The notes beneath the pieces are model-generated. The model worked only from the letters and a program-made list of their open reading frames with translations, was not told the origin of the DNA and searched no databases. Shown piece by piece: positions 27,996-35,193 of a stretch of DNA of 64,000 nucleotides; position 1 is the stretch's first letter; each line of letters opens with the position of its first letter. Source of the DNA: Streptococcus sanguinis. GTDB taxonomy: Bacteria > Bacillota > Bacilli > Lactobacillales > Streptococcaceae. The position numbers were made by a program, and so were the translations under genes. The stretch spans positions 1,116,001-1,180,000 of the forward strand of contig NZ_LS483364.1 in assembly GCF_900475275.1 (NCBI RefSeq). The letters are read 5' to 3'.

Positions 27996-28170
27996 TCTTA
28001 GAGAGGCAAGACGGTTTTTCTCAGCCGAGCTTAGAGACATTGATGCTGAGACGGTTGGCGTCGTGAGTGCTATTGCTCTTGATGACTCAACTTCGCAGAA
28101 GGCAGTTGAGTCGTAGAGCAATGGATGCAGTTTTGTTCGTAAGAACAAAAGCTGTAAACCTTGAAAGCTC
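27996..28170 (+). repeat. 175-bp structured tandem repeat, unit B
   Basis: Second unit. Same helices with compensated changes: TCTCAGC/GCTGAGA, GACG/CGTC (unit A has the G-T wobble form), ATTGCTCT/AGAGCAAT, CTCAAC/GTTGAG (unit A has A-T where this has T-A), and TTTTGTTC-GTAA-GAACAAAA (again GNRA; wobble in A becomes Watson-Crick here). The 5' end TCTTAGAGAGGCAAGA is identical in both units. No internal promoter or terminator is visible, so it would be transcribed by read-through or lie in an unmapped transcript. Confidence 0.8.
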
Positions 28171-28189
28171 TCTTAGATAGGCATGAGAG
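28171..28189 (+). repeat. Truncated third copy of the 175-bp repeat
   Basis: TCTTAGATAGGCATGAGAG restarts the unit at exactly the 175-base period and then diverges. It shows the array was formed by tandem duplication and decayed or ends here, about 50 bases before the asd promoter. Confidence 0.6.
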
Positions 28190-28235
28190 TTGGTGTGGTT
28201 TATCAAAAAATCGCACTTATATTCTTTAGAACTAT

Positions 28236-28263
28236 TTGCATTTTTCCCTAAAAATAGTATAAT
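28236..28263 (+). promoter_or_regulatory. asd promoter
   Basis: TTGCAT (28236-28241), 16-base spacer and consensus TATAAT (28258-28263). Transcription would start near 28270. Confidence 0.75.
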
Positions 28264-28276
28264 ACTAACAATACAA

Positions 28277-28291
28277 AATTTTTTGAAAATT
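28277..28291 (+). promoter_or_regulatory. CodY-box-like element in the asd leader
   Basis: AATTTTTTGAAAATT matches the CodY consensus AATTTTCWGAAAATT at 14 of 15 positions. It lies in the first bases of the asd transcript, between -10 and ribosome site, where CodY could act as a roadblock. Confidence 0.6.
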
Positions 28292-28306
28292 CAGAGAGGT
28301 TATCGC

Positions 28307-29383
28307 ATGGGATATACAGTTGCTGTAGTAGGTGCCACTGGTGCCGTTGGATCTCAAATGATTAAAATGCTGGAAGAATCTAGCCTTCCAATTGATAAAA
28401 TACGCTATCTGGCGTCTGCTCGTTCAGCTGGTAAAGTTCTCCAGTTCAAGGGACAAGATATTACTATTGAAGAGACGACTGAGACGGCTTTTGAAGGTGT
28501 AGATATTGCTCTCTTTTCAGCTGGTGGTTCTACCTCAGCAAAATTCGCTCCTTACGCAGTCAAAGCTGGAGCAGTAGTGGTTGATAACACCTCTTATTTC
28601 CGTCAAAATCCTGATGTTCCTCTGGTTGTTCCAGAAGTCAACGCCCATGCATTAGATCAGCACAAGGGAATTATCGCTTGCCCTAACTGCTCGACAATTC
28701 AGATGATGGTGGCTTTAGAGCCTGTTCGTCAGCAGTGGGGGTTGGAGCGCATCATTGTGTCTACCTATCAAGCAGTTTCTGGTGCAGGTATGGGAGCCAT
28801 TCTTGAAACCCAAGCTCAATTGCGCTCTGTTCTCAATGATGGTGTAAATCCTAAGGAGGCGGAAGCCAATATCCTGCCATGTGGCGGCGACAAAAAACAT
28901 TATCCTATTGCTTTTAATGCCTTACCTCAGATTGATGTCTTTACAGATAACGACTACACTTATGAAGAGATGAAGATGACTAAAGAAACGAAGAAAATCA
29001 TGGAAGATGATTCTATTGCTGTTTCTGCGACATGTGTCCGCCTTCCGATTTTGTCTGCTCACTCAGAGTCTGTCTACATCGAGACTAAGGAAGTTGCACC
29101 TATTGAACATGTAAAAGCAGCAATCGCAGCTTTCCCAGGTGCTATTTTGGAGGATGATGTAGCTCATCAGGTTTATCCGCAAGCGATCAATGCGGTTGGT
29201 AAGAAAGAAACCTTTGTTGGCCGAATTCGTAAGGATCTTGATGCAGAAAAAGGAATTCATATGTGGGTTGTTTCAGACAATCTTCTTAAAGGTGCAGCTT
29301 GGAATTCTGTTCAAATCGCAGAGACACTGCATGAGCGTGGTTTAGTTCGTCCGACAGCAGAAGTTGTTTTTGAATTAAAATAA
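28307..29383 (+). CDS. asd: Aspartate-semialdehyde dehydrogenase
   Basis: A 358-residue NADP-dependent enzyme reducing aspartyl phosphate to aspartate semialdehyde, the branch point to lysine/diaminopimelate and threonine/methionine. Seen: GATGAVG (9-15), the active-site cysteine in [11 protein letters not shown] (about 125-135) and the [10 protein letters not shown] segment with the catalytic histidine near 250. ATG 28307 has AGAGAGG upstream; a longer frame from 28190 would run through the promoter and is rejected. dapA follows after a terminator. Confidence 0.95.
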   Translation: MGYTVAVVGATGAVGSQMIKMLEESSLPIDKIRYLASARSAGKVLQFKGQDITIEETTETAFEGVDIALFSAGGSTSAKFAPYAVKAGAVVVDNTSYFRQNPDVPLVVPEVNAHALDQHKGIIACPNCSTIQMMVALEPVRQQWGLERIIVSTYQAVSGAGMGAILETQAQLRSVLNDGVNPKEAEANILPCGGDKKHYPIAFNALPQIDVFTDNDYTYEEMKMTKETKKIMEDDSIAVSATCVRLPILSAHSESVYIETKEVAPIEHVKAAIAAFPGAILEDDVAHQVYPQAINAVGKKETFVGRIRKDLDAEKGIHMWVVSDNLLKGAAWNSVQIAETLHERGLVRPTAEVVFELK

Positions 29384-29408
29384 AGTGAATAAGGAAACTT
29401 GACAGCAT

Positions 29409-29449
29409 AGGGTTGAATAATCGTTCTTTCAACCCTCTTTTCGTATAAT
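29409..29449 (+). terminator. asd terminator adjoining the dapA -10
   Basis: AGGGTTGA (29409-29416) pairs with TCAACCCT (29429-29436), then CTTTT. TATAAT (29444-29449) follows within eight bases and probably belongs to the dapA promoter, so asd and dapA may be separately transcribed as well as by read-through. Confidence 0.7.
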
Positions 29450-29465
29450 AAAGAGAGGTAAGTTT

Positions 29466-30401
29466 ATGGCGTATTCGGATCTGAAAAACTGTAAAATCAT
29501 CACAGCTTTTATTACACCTTTTCATGAAGATGGTTCCATTAATTTTGATGCTATTCCAGACTTGATTGAGCACCTTTTGGCGCATCATACGGATGGGATT
29601 TTACTAGCTGGAACAACTGCTGAAAGTCCAACTCTGACTCATGATGAAGAGTTGGAGTTATTTGCGGCAGTTCAAAAGGTTGTCAAAGGGCGTGTTCCTT
29701 TGATTGCCGGTGTCGGTACCAACGAAACGCGTGATTCTATCGAATTCGTCAAAGAAGTAGATGAATTTGGTGGCTTTGCAGCTGGTTTGGCCATTGTACC
29801 CTATTACAACAAACCTTCTCAGGAAGGGATGTATCAGCACTTTAAAGCCATTGCGGATGCTTCAAACCTGCCTATCATTATCTACAATATACCTGGCCGG
29901 GTTGTTGTTGAGATGACACCTGAGACTATGCTGAGGTTGGCAGAACATCCAAATATTATCGGCGTTAAAGAATGTACCAGTCTGGCGAACATGGCCTATC
30001 TGATTGAGCATCGTCCAGAGGAGTTTCTGATTTATACTGGTGAGGATGGCGATGCCTTTCATGCTATGAATTTGGGGGCTGATGGAGTTATTTCTGTTGC
30101 TTCTCACACAAACGGTGATGAAATGTTTGAAATGCTGGACGCTATTGAACACAATGACATCAAAAAAGCAGCAGCTATCCAACGGAAATTCATCCCTAAA
30201 GTCAATGCCCTTTTCTCTTACCCAAGTCCAGCTCCAGTCAAGGCAGTCCTTAATTACTTAGGATTTGCAGCTGGCCCAACTCGCTTGCCGCTTGTACCAG
30301 CGCCCGAAGAAGATGCCAAACGTATTATCAAGGTTGTGGTCGATGGCGACTATCAAGCAACCAAAGAGACGGTTAAAGGCGTTCTAAGACCGGATTATTG
30401 A
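29466..30401 (+). CDS. dapA: 4-hydroxy-tetrahydrodipicolinate synthase
   Basis: A 311-residue TIM-barrel aldolase condensing pyruvate with aspartate semialdehyde, the first step of diaminopimelate/lysine synthesis. Seen: the GTTAESPTL motif (about 43-51), Y134 region [11 protein letters not shown], and the Schiff-base lysine in GVKECTS (about 162-168). A good AGAGAGG ribosome site lies before ATG 29466. Directly follows asd, which makes its substrate. Confidence 0.95.
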   Translation: MAYSDLKNCKIITAFITPFHEDGSINFDAIPDLIEHLLAHHTDGILLAGTTAESPTLTHDEELELFAAVQKVVKGRVPLIAGVGTNETRDSIEFVKEVDEFGGFAAGLAIVPYYNKPSQEGMYQHFKAIADASNLPIIIYNIPGRVVVEMTPETMLRLAEHPNIIGVKECTSLANMAYLIEHRPEEFLIYTGEDGDAFHAMNLGADGVISVASHTNGDEMFEMLDAIEHNDIKKAAAIQRKFIPKVNALFSYPSPAPVKAVLNYLGFAAGPTRLPLVPAPEEDAKRIIKVVVDGDYQATKETVKGVLRPDY

Positions 30402-30428
30402 TTGATAGAACTGAAAAATATTTCTAGA

Positions 30429-30457
30429 AAGGATTGCCCAGAGCAGTCCTTTTTTAT
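30429..30457 (+). terminator. Terminator after dapA
   Basis: AAGGATTGC-CCAGA-GCAGTCCTT (nine pairs, one wobble) followed by six T residues. Confidence 0.85.
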
Positions 30458-30494
30458 ATAGTCTTTTAAGATTAAAGAAAAAAGGAAGCTTCCT

Positions 30495-30644
30495 TTGAAA
30501 AATATTGGAAAAAATTATATAATGTTAAGGTATGGTCTGGCTTCCAGAATTCTTTTTGAGCAGACTATAGACAACTGGACTGACAGCAGTCATGTTAGAG
30601 ACTTACATTAGATTAGAAATATATAATATAAAAGGAGTTTTTTT
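30495..30644 (+). promoter_or_regulatory. Promoter and long leader of the ATP-cone gene
   Basis: TTGAAA (30495-30500), 17-base spacer, TATAAT (30518-30523). The leader is about 115 bases and can fold: TCTGG-CTT-CCAGA, GGTCTG/CAGACT and GACTG-ACAG-CAGTC. No known riboswitch signature was recognised. GGAG precedes the ATG at 30645. Confidence 0.6.
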
Positions 30645-30983
30645 ATGCAAGTTATTAAACGGAGTGGTGAGGTTGTAGAATTTGACCCAGATAAAATTTA
30701 TCAAGCAGTTTTAAAGGCAGCTCAGACTGTCTATGTGTTGACAGATGATTTGCGTCAGAATTTAGCGCAGGTTACAAAGAAAGTGGTTCTGGATTTGGAT
30801 GAAGCTAAGGTTGAGCGTGCGACTATTAGCATGATTCAGTCCATGGTTGAAAGCCGCCTCTTGGGTGCAGGCTATATTACCATTGCAGAGCATTATATTT
30901 CCTATCGCTTGCAACGCGATTTAGAGCGCAATGGCTATGGAGATCATATCGCTGTGCATCTGCATTTTGAGCAAGTGAGATAA
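30645..30983 (+). CDS. Stand-alone ATP-cone domain protein
   Basis: A 112-residue protein that is essentially one ATP-cone: MQVIKRSGEVVEFDPDKIYQ at the N-terminus, then ERATISMIQSMVESRLL and the C-terminal helix AEHYISYRLQRDLERNG. ATP-cones are nucleotide-sensing modules normally attached to ribonucleotide reductases or to the NrdR repressor behind a zinc ribbon. Here there is no zinc ribbon, no reductase domain and no neighbouring nrd gene. It could act as a nucleotide-responsive partner in trans; function unknown. It has its own promoter and terminator. Confidence 0.8.
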   Translation: MQVIKRSGEVVEFDPDKIYQAVLKAAQTVYVLTDDLRQNLAQVTKKVVLDLDEAKVERATISMIQSMVESRLLGAGYITIAEHYISYRLQRDLERNGYGDHIAVHLHFEQVR

Positions 30984-30987
30984 AGTT

Positions 30988-31011
30988 AAAAAGCCTGCTA
31001 GGGCTTTTTTT
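30988..31011 (+). terminator. Terminator after the ATP-cone gene
   Basis: AAAGCC-TGCTA-GGGCTTT followed by a T run. Confidence 0.78.
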
Positions 31012-31124
31012 GCTCTTGAGGTAGAAAGGATCACTTTAGCATTCATCCGCTTAAATTTTAGAAATATGTTAAAATAGTTAAAGATATAAAATTTTATCAA
31101 TGATATTCGTTGAAAGGATAAATT

Positions 31125-31976
31125 ATGGCAACGATTCAATGGTTTCCAGGGCATATGTCTAAGGCACGGAGACAGGTACAGGAAAATATTAAGTTTGTTG
31201 ATTTTGTGACGATACTGGTTGATGCGCGACTGCCCTTATCTAGTCAGAATCCTATGCTGACTAAGATTGTGGGTGACAAGCCCAAGCTTTTGATTTTAAA
31301 CAAGGCTGATTTGGCTGACCCTGTTCGTATTAAAGAATGGCAGAGCTATTTTGAAAGCCAAGGGATTCCGACTTTATCTATTAATTCCAAAGAGCAATCT
31401 GCTGTAAAAAAAGTGACAGATGCAGCTAAAAAGCTTATGGCTGACAAATTGGCGCGTCAGAAAGAGAGAGGAATTCGCATCGAAACCCTGCGTACCATGA
31501 TTATTGGCATTCCCAATGCTGGCAAATCAACCCTCATGAATCGCTTGGCAGGTAAGAAAATTGCCGTTGTAGGGAATAAGCCAGGTGTAACCAAGGGCCA
31601 GCAATGGCTCAAGTCAAATAAAGACTTGGAAATCTTGGATACACCAGGAATACTCTGGCCTAAGTTTGAAGATGAGACGGTTGCTCTCAAGCTTGCTCTG
31701 ACTGGAGCTATTAAGGATAATCTACTGCCTATGGATGAGGTAACGATTTTTGGCCTCGATTATTTCAAGGAGCATTATCCTGAGGAGCTGACAGCACGCT
31801 TCAAGCAGCTGGATCTGAGTCAGGAAGCACCTGATATGATTATGGATATGACTCAAAAACTTGGTTTCCGTGATGACTATGATCGTTTTTATAGCTTATT
31901 TGTCAAAGATGTTCGTGATGGTAAATTGGGCCGATATTGCTTGGATACAGTAGGAGAATTAGATGGCAACGATTAA
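31125..31976 (+). CDS. rbgA: Ribosome biogenesis GTPase RbgA/YlqF
   Basis: A 283-residue circularly permuted GTPase needed for late 50S subunit assembly. The G motifs appear in permuted order: NKADLAD (G4, about 61-67), then GIPNAGKST (G1, about 122-130), GVTKGQQW (G2) and DTPGILWP (G3). The N-terminal WFPGHMSKA is the family start. rnhB begins 14 bases before its end, a conserved streptococcal pair. Confidence 0.95.
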   Translation: MATIQWFPGHMSKARRQVQENIKFVDFVTILVDARLPLSSQNPMLTKIVGDKPKLLILNKADLADPVRIKEWQSYFESQGIPTLSINSKEQSAVKKVTDAAKKLMADKLARQKERGIRIETLRTMIIGIPNAGKSTLMNRLAGKKIAVVGNKPGVTKGQQWLKSNKDLEILDTPGILWPKFEDETVALKLALTGAIKDNLLPMDEVTIFGLDYFKEHYPEELTARFKQLDLSQEAPDMIMDMTQKLGFRDDYDRFYSLFVKDVRDGKLGRYCLDTVGELDGND

Positions 31977-32727
31977 GGAGATTCAGCAACGCTTAGAGTT
32001 AGTGACTGATTTGGCTGATCCTTTTCTGGCAGAAGCAGCGAATGATTTGCGCAGTGGAGTTCAAAAAGCGATTGAAAAGCGTAAAAGAGCTATTCAGGCA
32101 GAGTTAGATGAAGATTTGCGTCTGGAGCAGATGTTACGGTATGAAAAAGAGCTTTATCAAGCAGGCTACCAGGCAATCGCTGGGATTGATGAGGTCGGCC
32201 GCGGTCCTCTAGCTGGACCAGTTGTCGCTGCAGCAGTAATCTTACCTCCAGGATGTAAGATTAAGGGGCTTAACGATAGTAAAAAAATTCCTAAGAAAAA
32301 GCATGATGAAATCTATCAAGCAGTTATGGATAAAGCCTTGGCAGTAGGTGTTGGCCTGATGGACAGCAAGATTATTGATAAAGTCAATATCTACGAAGCG
32401 ACCAAGCTTGCTATGAAAGATGCTTTGTCTAAGCTTTGTCTCAAGCCAGATTATCTGCTGATTGATGCCATGAAGCTAGATGTCGAGATTCCGCAAGAGT
32501 CCATCATCAAAGGTGATGCTAATTCGCTATCTATTGCAGCGGCCAGTATTGTTGCTAAGGTCACTCGAGATAAGCTGATGGCAGACTATGACAAAGAATA
32601 TCCTGGTTATGATTTTGCGCAAAATGCAGGCTATGGAACTAAGAGCCATTTGCAGGGCTTGGAGCGAAACGGCGTAACTCCTATTCATCGCAAGACATTT
32701 GAACCAATAAAATCCATGTGCGAATAG
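31963..32727 (+). CDS. rnhB: Ribonuclease HII
   Basis: A 254-residue RNase HII, which cuts RNA in RNA-DNA hybrids and single ribonucleotides in DNA. Catalytic motif [20 protein letters not shown] (D and E near 74-75), the lysine-rich [20 protein letters not shown] and the final H/E region GYGTKSH are present. An N-terminal helical extension of about 70 residues is normal for Firmicute RnhB. Overlaps rbgA by 14 bases. Confidence 0.95.
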   Translation: MATIKEIQQRLELVTDLADPFLAEAANDLRSGVQKAIEKRKRAIQAELDEDLRLEQMLRYEKELYQAGYQAIAGIDEVGRGPLAGPVVAAAVILPPGCKIKGLNDSKKIPKKKHDEIYQAVMDKALAVGVGLMDSKIIDKVNIYEATKLAMKDALSKLCLKPDYLLIDAMKLDVEIPQESIIKGDANSLSIAAASIVAKVTRDKLMADYDKEYPGYDFAQNAGYGTKSHLQGLERNGVTPIHRKTFEPIKSMCE

Positions 32728-32744
32728 GCACGAAGAGGTGAGGC

Positions 32745-33587
32745 ATGCTTATCAGTAAAATCTTAAACAATAATGTGGTGATTTCTGAAGAGGACCAAGA
32801 AGAAGTTATTCTAATGGGACGAGGACTGGCCTTTGGTCGAAAAGTTGGCCAGGAGATTCCAGATGAGCTGATTGAGAAAAAGTATGTCTTGTCAGAAAAT
32901 AGACGACAGCTTCTGATGGAGTTGCCAGCAGAGGTCATGGAAATGTCAGATAAGATTATTTCTTTCGCAAGGGAGAAACTGCAGAAGAAACTCAAAGACA
33001 CTGCTTTTCTGGCGATGGCAGATCATATCCACGGAGTCTTGCTGCGCTTGGAAGATGATATTTACCTCAAGAATTTCCTCATGTGGGATATTAAACGCTT
33101 TTTTCCTATCGAGTTTGAGGTTGGTCAGTATGCCAAACAGCTTTTGAGTGCTTATGTCAGCAAGGAACTTCCAGATGATGAAGCAGCTTTTATGGCGCTG
33201 ACCTTGGTCAATGCAGAGCTGGAAAATGGCGACGGAACTGCGCGTGATTTGACTATGATGATGGAGGAAATCATGACCATTGTCAAGTACAGTTTGGAAA
33301 TTTCTTTAGACGAGGAAGACATCTACCTTGAGCGCTTCATGACCCATCTAAAATTTTTCTGTGAGCGAGTCCTGACTGATAGCGGCCACCGTGATTTAGA
33401 GGACAATGAGATGTTTGACTTACTTAAATGTAAGTATCCCTTGGCTTATGAGACAACTAGGAAGATTGCTGAATTTTTAAAGCAAACCAGAAATTACCAA
33501 ACATCAGAGGATGAACAACTTTACCTGACCATCCATTTGTCACGCATGAAAAGGAGGATGACATGCAAAGCGAATACGAAAAAATGA
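32745..33587 (+). CDS. LicT/BglG-type transcription antiterminator
   Basis: A 280-residue antiterminator: an RNA-binding CAT domain (1-55, SKILNNNVVISEEDQEEVILMGRGLAFG in two adjoining segments) and two PTS regulation domains. PRD1 keeps the histidine in MADHIHG, and PRD2 keeps FMTHLKFF and LTIHLSR, but the second PRD1 histidine is a threonine (FMALTLVNAEL where the family has ALHLVNA). No beta-glucoside PTS, hydrolase or RAT hairpin is adjacent, so its targets lie elsewhere. Its end overlaps the next gene by 25 bases. It may be an orphan regulator. Confidence 0.88.
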   Translation: MLISKILNNNVVISEEDQEEVILMGRGLAFGRKVGQEIPDELIEKKYVLSENRRQLLMELPAEVMEMSDKIISFAREKLQKKLKDTAFLAMADHIHGVLLRLEDDIYLKNFLMWDIKRFFPIEFEVGQYAKQLLSAYVSKELPDDEAAFMALTLVNAELENGDGTARDLTMMMEEIMTIVKYSLEISLDEEDIYLERFMTHLKFFCERVLTDSGHRDLEDNEMFDLLKCKYPLAYETTRKIAEFLKQTRNYQTSEDEQLYLTIHLSRMKRRMTCKANTKK

Positions 33588-34126
33588 TTGCTGGAGAGAT
33601 TTACCGACCACAAGACGAAGATTTAAGAAAAATTAGAGCCCGCTCCAAAGAATTTCAATATCGTTTCAACCACGAGCAAGACAGTGACAAGCGTACGGCC
33701 ATTATCAAGGAATGGTTTGGCAGTACGGGAAATAATCTTGCTATGAAGCCAGATTTGGTTTGCGGCTACGGAATTAACATTCATTTAGGAGAAAATTTTT
33801 GTTCTAACTGGAACCTGACTATGCTGGACGTTTGCCCCATTCGCATCGGAAACAATGGCATGCTCGGTCCAAATTGTCAGTTTTTGACACCTCTTCATCC
33901 GCTTGATCCAGTGGAAAGAAATTCCGGTATTGAGTACGGAGCACCAATCACTATTGGTGATAATTTCTGGGCTGGCGGAGGTGTGACGATTCTGCCAGGA
34001 GTGACATTAGGGGATAATGTGGTAGTCGGAGCAGGAGCGGTTGTGACTAAGTCTTTTGGTGACAATGTAGTCTTGGCTGGTAATCCAGCACAAATTATTA
34101 AGGAAATTCCTGTTCATAAAGAATAA
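33563..34126 (+). CDS. Sugar O-acetyltransferase, maltose/galactoside type
   Basis: A 187-residue left-handed beta-helix acetyltransferase (LacA/Maa family) moving acetyl from CoA to a sugar hydroxyl. Seen: the N-terminal cap (MIAGEIYRPQDEDL), hexapeptide repeats about 60-175 and the catalytic histidine in TPLHPLD (about 111-117). A GGAGG site lies inside the preceding antiterminator gene, with which it overlaps by 25 bases, suggesting coupled expression and a carbohydrate link. Confidence 0.88.
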   Translation: MQSEYEKMIAGEIYRPQDEDLRKIRARSKEFQYRFNHEQDSDKRTAIIKEWFGSTGNNLAMKPDLVCGYGINIHLGENFCSNWNLTMLDVCPIRIGNNGMLGPNCQFLTPLHPLDPVERNSGIEYGAPITIGDNFWAGGGVTILPGVTLGDNVVVGAGAVVTKSFGDNVVLAGNPAQIIKEIPVHKE

Positions 34127-34198
34127 AAGATGGGTTAAAGGCAAATAGTCAAGGAGACCAGCTATTGACAACATCAAATTCAATAAAATCGTAAAGAA

Positions 34199-34223
34199 GG
34201 AACTGTATTGCAGTTCTTTTTTT
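34199..34223 (+). terminator. Terminator before dprA
   Basis: GAACTG-TATTG-CAGTTC with seven T residues ends the upstream operon just ahead of the competence promoter of dprA. Confidence 0.78.
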
Positions 34224-34231
34224 GAATTTTT

Positions 34232-34239
34232 TACGAATA
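34232..34239 (+). promoter_or_regulatory. cin-box (SigX/ComX promoter) of dprA
   Basis: TACGAATA preceded by a T-rich stretch is the exact -10-like combox bound by RNA polymerase with the competence sigma factor SigX. It is 18 bases before the dprA ATG, so the leader would be only about 12 bases and carry just a partial ribosome site (GTGAGG). dprA is a known late competence gene in streptococci. Confidence 0.8.
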
Positions 34240-34257
34240 AGAAAGTGAGGTGAAAAA

Positions 34258-35100
34258 ATGAATAATTTTGAGATTTATAAAATGAAAAAAGCTGGTTTGA
34301 CTAATCATCAGGTTTTAAATGTTTTGAGATACGCCGAGAGTAGAGATAGCAAGCTTTCTCTCCGAGATAAGGCTGTCGTATCTGAGTGCCGTAATCCCGC
34401 TCTCTTTATAGAGAAGTATAAACGTCTTGATCTACCAGCTTTGAAGGAAGAATTCGAACTTTTTCCGTCCTTTTCTATCTTGGATGATATTTACCCTTGG
34501 GATTTATGTGAGATTTATGATGCCCCGACTTTGTTATTTTATCAGGGAAATCTAAATCTACTAGAATTGCCCAAGGCTGCAGTCGTTGGCAGTCGAGACA
34601 GCAGCAAGCAAGGAAATGCCTCCGTACAAAAGATTGTCAAGGAGCTAAATAATGAATTGGTTATCGTTAGTGGCCTAGCTCGTGGAATAGATACAGCGGC
34701 TCATATGGCTGCCCTGCAAAACGGGGGGCAGACGATTGCTGTCATCGGAACAGGATTAGATGTCTTTTATCCCAAAGCAAACAAAAAATTACAATCTTAC
34801 ATTGGCAAAAATCATTTATTGCTGACAGAGTATGGTCCAAGTGAACAGCCTTTGAAGTTTCATTTTCCAGAGCGGAATCGGATCATCGCTGGTCTCTGTC
34901 GTGGCGTCATCGTGGCAGAAGCTAAGATGCGCTCAGGCAGCCTGATTACCTGTGAGCGAGCGATGGAAGAAGGGCGAGATGTCTTTGCTATTCCGGGGTC
35001 AATTTTAGATGGGAAATCTGACGGTTGCCATCATTTGATTCAAGAGGGCGCAAAGTGCATCACATCAGGCTCTGACGTTCTTTCTGAATTTGATTTTTAA
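34258..35100 (+). CDS. dprA: DNA processing protein DprA
   Basis: A 280-residue DprA/Smf protein, which loads RecA onto incoming single-stranded DNA during natural transformation and helps shut off competence. The Rossmann-type core has VVGSRDSSKQGN (about 109-120), SGLARGIDTAAH (about 138-149), GTGLDVFYP and EYGPSEQP, with the later PERNRIIAGL and AKMRSGSLIT segments. The N-terminal SAM-like helical extension (1-80) is present. A cin-box promoter drives it. Confidence 0.96.
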   Translation: MNNFEIYKMKKAGLTNHQVLNVLRYAESRDSKLSLRDKAVVSECRNPALFIEKYKRLDLPALKEEFELFPSFSILDDIYPWDLCEIYDAPTLLFYQGNLNLLELPKAAVVGSRDSSKQGNASVQKIVKELNNELVIVSGLARGIDTAAHMAALQNGGQTIAVIGTGLDVFYPKANKKLQSYIGKNHLLLTEYGPSEQPLKFHFPERNRIIAGLCRGVIVAEAKMRSGSLITCERAMEEGRDVFAIPGSILDGKSDGCHHLIQEGAKCITSGSDVLSEFDF

Positions 35101-35193
35101 AACAAGTTTTCCTATAAGAAAAGTTAGCAGTTGACATCTATCAAAAAATAGTTTAAACTCTATGAGATTTATTTCTTATAGAAGGTGTCTAAA

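Noticed and set aside
27629..28148. Two minus-strand ORFs (100 and 114 codons) across the tandem repeats with similar translations
   Set aside because: They are similar only because the DNA is repeated. Differences between copies preserve RNA base pairs, there is no ribosome site, and they oppose the mapped promoter and terminator.
27821..28170. Lysine riboswitch upstream of asd
   Set aside because: Length and gene context fit, and the unit has AGAGGCAAGA, but the conserved lysine riboswitch core (GGGAAGCC-like and late GGAGGGCTATCT segments) is absent.
27821..28189. CRISPR array
   Set aside because: Units are 175 bases with no short repeat-spacer alternation and no cas genes.
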